A stretch of 64,000 bases of DNA from Sphaeramia orbicularis (lineage: Eukaryota > Chordata > Actinopteri > Kurtiformes > Apogonidae), in NCBI RefSeq assembly GCF_902148855.1, contig NC_043963.1:38731807-38795806 (forward strand), in the 5' to 3' direction. A program made the position numbers and the translations under genes. Positions 58,344 through 64,000 of the stretch are shown here, in pieces; within the stretch, counting starts at the first letter, position 1; each line of letters opens with the position of its first letter. Under the pieces are notes generated by a model. The model worked only from the letters and a program-made list of their open reading frames with translations. It was not told the origin of the DNA and ran no database searches.

Positions 58344-61300
58344 GATTTTGCAAATATTCAGCACATACCCAACACCTAAACATCCACATTAAAACATACA
58401 TGCTCACAGTGAGAGCCATGTAGATTGGGATTCTGGCACAAACAGTCTCATTAACATGTGTTGTCGATACAGAAAGTAATTGCAATCTGAGGCCTAATCA
58501 GAGAGAAATTACAGCTGTTCTGATGCAGGCAGCGGTCACACATTAGATCTCATATCTAATCAATGCACCTATTCCTCAGAGAAACCACATATAAATGTGG
58601 ACTTGGTAGGGTAGCTTTGATCCCAAACTAGTGACTACAGTGCAGATGGAGTCATGTTATTCTTTAATACACTGTGCAGATGCAGGAGAGAGGTTGCAGT
58701 TGGGTTAGCGCAGGTGGATCGCTCTTCAACTAAAAGTACCAAGTTTTGAACAAGATTTTACCCACCACAGCCCCTGCTGGGATGTCGTTTGGTGACACTT
58801 GCAATCAGCTTTCACCCCATGGTAGAGGGCAAATGGAAAAAAAAAGCAATTTCACTGTATGGATCAATAATATATCACTGCAGTGAAGTCTTTTGTGTTT
58901 TGACATTGCAACAATGCCTGAATGAATGATGTGTTTCAGTTTTACTTTCATATGAAACACACTGAGTAATAATATTTTTGGATTGTTTTACTTTTGGAGA
59001 ATGCTAAAGTGTGTTTTTAAGTACATGGAGGGCAGCAGTGATGTGTGAAATACTTGAACTTAAGTGGTTCCTCTTAAATTTTGTCCATTATTATTAAACA
59101 TCCAACTTCCCTTTGACCTTTGGGTTTTTGTTCTTGTTTTGAGCTGGAATGAATCATGTTATATTTGTGGGAGAAGTTTGAATTTAATTTGCATTTGAAG
59201 TTATTCATTTTTATCTACCGTATATTATTTGTTGACATGTTCTTGCTCAGGGCCACTATGAACTATTGTCATTATCATCTTTGACCAGCAGATGTCACTG
59301 TTGCAAAGTGTTTTCTGAGGTTGAACAGGTTTGGAGTTCACAGATTTCCAGTGTTAGTGTTGTACTTGATAGCAGTGGACCCTCTCCTCTTTGCTTCCCT
59401 GCATCATCTTAAAGACTTCCTAACAGTTGCATTGATCCACCCATCTGTCTTGTTTACTCTCCAGTCTTAGAGCTCACTGACAGTATAACAGGTATGCCCT
59501 TTTGATTTCAGAGAAATGTCAGCACAATATCACAACTGTGAGTTTGAGGAGTGTGCTTTGGTGAAGTCATTCCAATTCTGTATGTTATCAAGTTTGAAAT
59601 GATTTCCCATTTTCTGTTCTCTCAGTATCATGTCCTCTGTGTCCCTTAGTCTCTTGTCTACTTCTCACTGTTCATTTAACAGTGAGCTGCAGCAGCAGTT
59701 CCACTCATGTATGCTGCACCTTGTTGACTTTAGGCTCATTAGAAGGCCAAATGAATATGACGAGTTGTGACATTAGGCTACAGCTGGAACAAATGCGCCA
59801 GCCGCTCGCAATTCAGCCTGGCCAATTTCTCTCCCATTTTTTCCCCTCTCTCTCTCATACACACATACACATACACATACCCACTTATTTTTCAGGAAAG
59901 GGCTTGGTGGTGGGGTTGATGGGTTTGCAACAATATTGGAAATGTAGATGGGCCTGTGTTTTGAATTGGATTGCACGCTTTGATGCAGAGACAGATTGTA
60001 AACTGTGATTTTATTAAATCCTTCATTAGGATTCATCAGTGAGATTGGATCAGAAAAAGGTCACTGTGCAGATGCGCCCCCCACCTCTCTTCTCTTTCCT
60101 CCATCCCCCCTTACATATACCCTCCGCCCCTTTCTCTTTGGTTCACCCCCCCACTCCCCTGTTTCTGCTTCCACTCTACAAAGCATAAGGGACTTGCTCT
60201 CACCCACCATCTCTCCCTCTTGCTCTCTTGCTCTCTCTCTTCCCTCGGTAGCCCTTGCCCGAAACAAATTTGCTATGAAAATGGGGAAAAATGATCATCA
60301 TGGGCCTGCTAGAGAAACACAAGGTGAAAGTGACATTATCCCCCCCACCCTGAACCCCCTCCTCCTCCTCATAGCCATCTAGGCTGGCGCCAGTGGGACG
60401 CCTGTGCCACAAATCATTTGTATACTCTCATTTCTGCAAGCGGACCGCGATGTTGCTTACTGCTTAGCGAGCAGATGACTTTCAGAAAGAAGAGTGAATT
60501 GGGAGGGAGGAAGAGATGGGGAGATGAGGAGAGAGGAGCAGGAGGAGGAGGAGGAGGAGGGAAGGGGGTGGTGGGGGGGTGTGGCAATTTGCCGGCGTGC
60601 GAGGACGTCTGTGGGAGTTGGATCTGAAATTGAGAGGGAAATTGTGTGCACCATATGTCAAGTTCTGCAAAGAAGGTTTTCATTGTGCACCTATATAGAG
60701 TGTGTGTGTACATGCATATGTGTGTGTGTTTTCTGTTTCAGAATGAAGCATCTGGGTTGTTTATTGAATCACCTTCGCCATTGTCTGCATTCGCTGCTAT
60801 TATCACTGAAAGAGCTGCAGCCCCCCCTTAACAACAGGGAAATGGGAAATGTGGCGCACATATTGTCTGTAGCTAGTGTTTGGTCATCTTTGTCTCCCTC
60901 ACATGTACACACACATACACACACCCTTCCCCCACCCCTGCCCAGTGTGAGACATCATGATTCTTCTGGTACACTGAATACATTCTCCAAGCAGCCTGAG
61001 CATTGGTCCATGCAATCAAACATGTGACACCAGGAATGGAGTATTGTTACACCTCCACTAAAGACACACACATATGCACATGAATCCCCACATTCGTAAA
61101 ACAACCCTATAAGTACATGTGTGCAAACAAACACACTTTCTATGTATGCATACAAACACAAACATCCTCTACAGCTCTGTTCCTCCTCCCCCTCCGCGTA
61201 CACACACCCAGGTTCAAATAAATATGCACATACACAAACATCACCTACCTATATGCAAACATAAATGCTCTTTCACAGTCTCTGTGTCATCCCAGCCCAC

Positions 61301-62129
61301 CCATCCACCCACACAAACCCACACACATACACACAGTCAGGTTCAAGTAGAGTAAATATAGAGCGGAGACACTCTGGCACAGTGACCTGCAGAGGAACCC
61401 GTACACTTTGCTTGCTAGTTCCACAGGGCCCAGTGCTTTCAGGAAAGCCATGCAGTATTCATGGCTCAGTCACGGGGATCTGTGAGGCAGGATGGTAGAA
61501 ACGGCAAACACGGTGGAAGTACGCTGTGAGCAGCTCAGCGGGGTACTGTTAGTGTTACACAATATTCAGTGTAGATCCGCTGTGTGTTTTTGTGTTTGCT
61601 GCCTGATCTGTGAAGTGGAACAGCTTCCATTCCCAAAGAGTAAATCATTTTGATATATTTTAGAACTCTCATTGTGATTTACTCTTTTTGTGTGTAGAGG
61701 CATCTTTATACACTGTGGGTACACATGTGCTGGTGTATGTGTGATTGCTTTTTTTCATATAGACGTGTGTGGTTGAGTGTTCATGTTTCATGTGTTTGTA
61801 TTTGTCCTCTTTATGCTCCACTGCCTGCTTTGAGAAATGGGTCCATTCCTCATTATTACCCCAAAGGCTGTCTGAGTGTGGACTCTCTCAGACAAACACA
61901 CACACATGCTCAAGTACACACAGACAGGGAGCTCCCTGTGACCCATATTCATCAGATCCAACCCCATGGGGCCTCCAGAGAACTCCAGGGGACTCGCACC
62001 CCCAGTATGGAGCTTCATGGCAGAGCCTTGACTCTGAGATATGCAGCTCTTGAACCCTGGAGCTTCCATCCATTCCAAAGAGACAGGACCATCCGTTCTG
62101 CCAGTTTCAGGTCTAATATCATATTGTTG

Positions 62130-62160
62130 TGATTCTTCTTCTTCTTCTTCTTCTTCTTCT
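62130..62160. repeat. (CTT)n microsatellite
   Basis: About ten CTT units in an otherwise anonymous region. It should be polymorphic in length. Confidence 0.9.
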
Positions 62161-64000
62161 GAAGAGTAGTGTGCAAGTGCAGGAAAAAAATGTGCATGCA
62201 TAAAGATACTGAAAAAGAAACAATGTAAAGAATAACAATAGCAAGTAAAACTATATTGTCTATATACATATTTACATTATAGTACAAATTATATTATTCC
62301 AAAAAAATATTATTGCAGAGGTTAATGTTGAGACAAGTGGCAGTGACAGTAACTCCAGTGTAACTGAATGTTTCAGGTTCGCAGGTTTCATTTTTCTCAT
62401 TTTTCAGTAAGAGACTGCAAAATTAATTTGACTCATTTCACATTTTTAAAGGATGTTTAAAGTGCAGTTTGAGAATATATAAATAATTGGACTCAGATTA
62501 GTATGTATATGAGAGACAGTAGTTGTTCAGGGGATATCCTCAGGACAGAGAGACAATCATGCACCTCAGCAGAACTAAAACAGGGTTTGAAAAACTTTGG
62601 GGTTTTGTAATTCACGGTAGGTTAAGTGTATGCCATAAATATTTTGCCACTTTTCCCTGTTGTCATGAAGTTGTTTTCCACTGGATGCTGAAGAGCTGAA
62701 GTGCTCTCCGAGTCTGCTGGAGTTCCTTGGCAAAAATAACTACTCTGCACATTGGGTTGTGTGATTTAAGTGTTTTATTTTGGATTCACAGTGAGAAATT
62801 AAGCAGTCAAGAAAGCAGCTTTATGAGGCAAAATTGTTGTCCCTATGGGTTCTGATGGTTCTGAATAAAGTACTAAAATGGCTTCAGTTTGACTTGTCAG
62901 AAAATTAACCATATTTAGCAGACTTCCTCTGAAAGGCAGGTAGACGGAACACCTCTGATTAGTGGGCGTTGACACTGACTCTTCTAATTCAGCTGTCAGT
63001 GGCTTTATGTGATTATCAGTACGGGAGGACAAGAAGTGTTAAGTCCCAGTTCACATGTTTTAGCTTAAAGAACCTTGTAGATAGTGAATCTTCAGTGTGT
63101 CATCTTTAGACATTGCGGGAATTAATTATAGTGTGAGTGAGTGACTGGTTTACATGTAAACATGAGTACTGATACTGTACTAGACCATCCAGGTGTGCTT
63201 AGCACTTTGTGAGAATAAAGGTTTCTATGGAATTTCTGCCTTAATTACTTATAGTGAATGGAGACAGAATGCTTGAGGAGAGAGAGTAGTACAAGTTTTT
63301 ATTTTTATTTTTTTAATTAATATGATACAAAACAAAATGAACAAAACAAATTTATTTTCCCAACACACCAACAATAAAAAGCTTGCCCTGCTGACACCAC
63401 TGAGGCCTGCAGAGTTTTAAGGCCCTGTAAGCAGAACACAGAAATCTTTCTTCAACACACAAATAAACCACCAAAGCATAATGAGAACAATAATAGGCCA
63501 TTTAAATGTGTTTTTACCATAAGGAGTTCACAGCTGTCTTTTAAAAGAAGACAGATAATGGGTGTTTTTGTTAAAGAAATGTTGCACAGAGTCTCGTCTT
63601 GCCTTTATGAAAGGCTGTTTCTGTGGGGGAAAGTATTGTTTCCAAACTTCCTCAAAGTTACGCTGAGTCAAAAGTGACTTGAGACAAAGTTTGTTTATCT
63701 CCTCATTATGGATGTGAAACACATCACCCACCAGCACACTATTTTTCAACAGCCTCTATGTATGAGCTCAGGTGTCACACAAAGTTGTCTTGTTTTGCAA
63801 CAGAGCCTCGCTTGTGACGGGCGGCAAACTTTTCAACCAAGTTAGAGAATAAGCACTTTGATACTTAAATCTTCAGTTTGGCGCTTTCCTTTCTCCGACC
63901 AGGTGGGCGCCATTGAGAGGGAAATCTCTTCTTGGAGGGTGTAAGTTTCTAGGGTTGTAACTCATGAACGGGACAGCTTTGAAAAACATAGGCTGCTGAG

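Larger units (their letters stand above)
53251..64000. other. 11-kb region with no assignable gene
   Basis: Neither strand shows exons I can assign to a known protein. It contains microsatellites (GT near 56815, CA near 58318, CTT near 62130), A/T runs and C/T-rich stretches. Less AT-rich patches near 57.1-57.4, 58.45-58.6, 59.75-59.85, 60.25-60.45 and 60.6-60.7 kb could be conserved non-coding sequence. One open segment with splice-like borders (56658-56773) is listed separately. Confidence 0.5.

Noticed and set aside
60494-61027. 177-residue plus-strand open frame
   Set aside because: Low-complexity Glu/Gly and His/Thr stretches from simple repeats; no domain, and no splice or start context.
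1-64000. CRISPR arrays, operons, tRNA or rRNA genes
   Set aside because: No regularly spaced repeats or RNA-gene structure were seen, and intron-bearing vertebrate genes exclude a prokaryotic source.

Overview
The window is vertebrate nuclear DNA, and the gene structures and repeats point to a ray-finned (teleost) fish. Coding exons are short and split by GT-AG introns. The encoded proteins are vertebrate orthologues. The introns and spacers are AT-rich and hold teleost-style repeats: L1- and CR1-like LINE scraps, LINE tails, hAT and Tc1 miniature elements, and TA, CA and CTT microsatellites. No bacterial features, retroviral copies, tRNA or rRNA genes were seen. The species cannot be named from the sequence alone.

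Layout, left to right. Seven protein genes were assembled exon by exon, with reading frame kept across every junction. sephs2 (minus, about 700-5534, last exon(s) off the left edge) encodes selenophosphate synthetase 2 with an in-frame UGA for selenocysteine. ikbkg/NEMO (minus, 9145-19359, 15 coding exons) follows after a spacer filled with nested inverted-repeat elements. tmed4 (plus, 22265-24708) is the only plus-strand gene; a decayed LINE lies between its promoter and that of ikbkg. plpbp (minus, 26817-30696) ends tail-to-tail with tmed4, with poly(A) signals under 100 bases apart. snrpg (minus, 32402-34360) encodes the 76-residue SmG protein. An unassigned 537-residue C2H2 zinc-finger protein (minus, 36045-37658) has a single coding exon. 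tbc1d22b (minus, 41458-52853, 14 coding exons) encodes a Rab-GAP-type TBC protein.

From about 53.1 kb to the end I find no exon I can assign. This 11 kb holds simple repeats, one unassigned candidate exon, and several GC-balanced patches that might be conserved non-coding elements.

The genes do not form a pathway. They are housekeeping or signalling genes placed close together: selenoprotein synthesis, NF-kB signalling, ER-Golgi cargo transport, vitamin B6 homeostasis, splicing, probable transcription control and Rab regulation. Points most worth following up are the Sec codon of sephs2, a 69-base tandem duplication that copies a splice acceptor in ikbkg, a NEMO about 200 residues longer than the mammalian one, an internally deleted Tc1/mariner element with DD36E-type spacing, and the multi-copy inverted and direct repeat block in the large plpbp intron.
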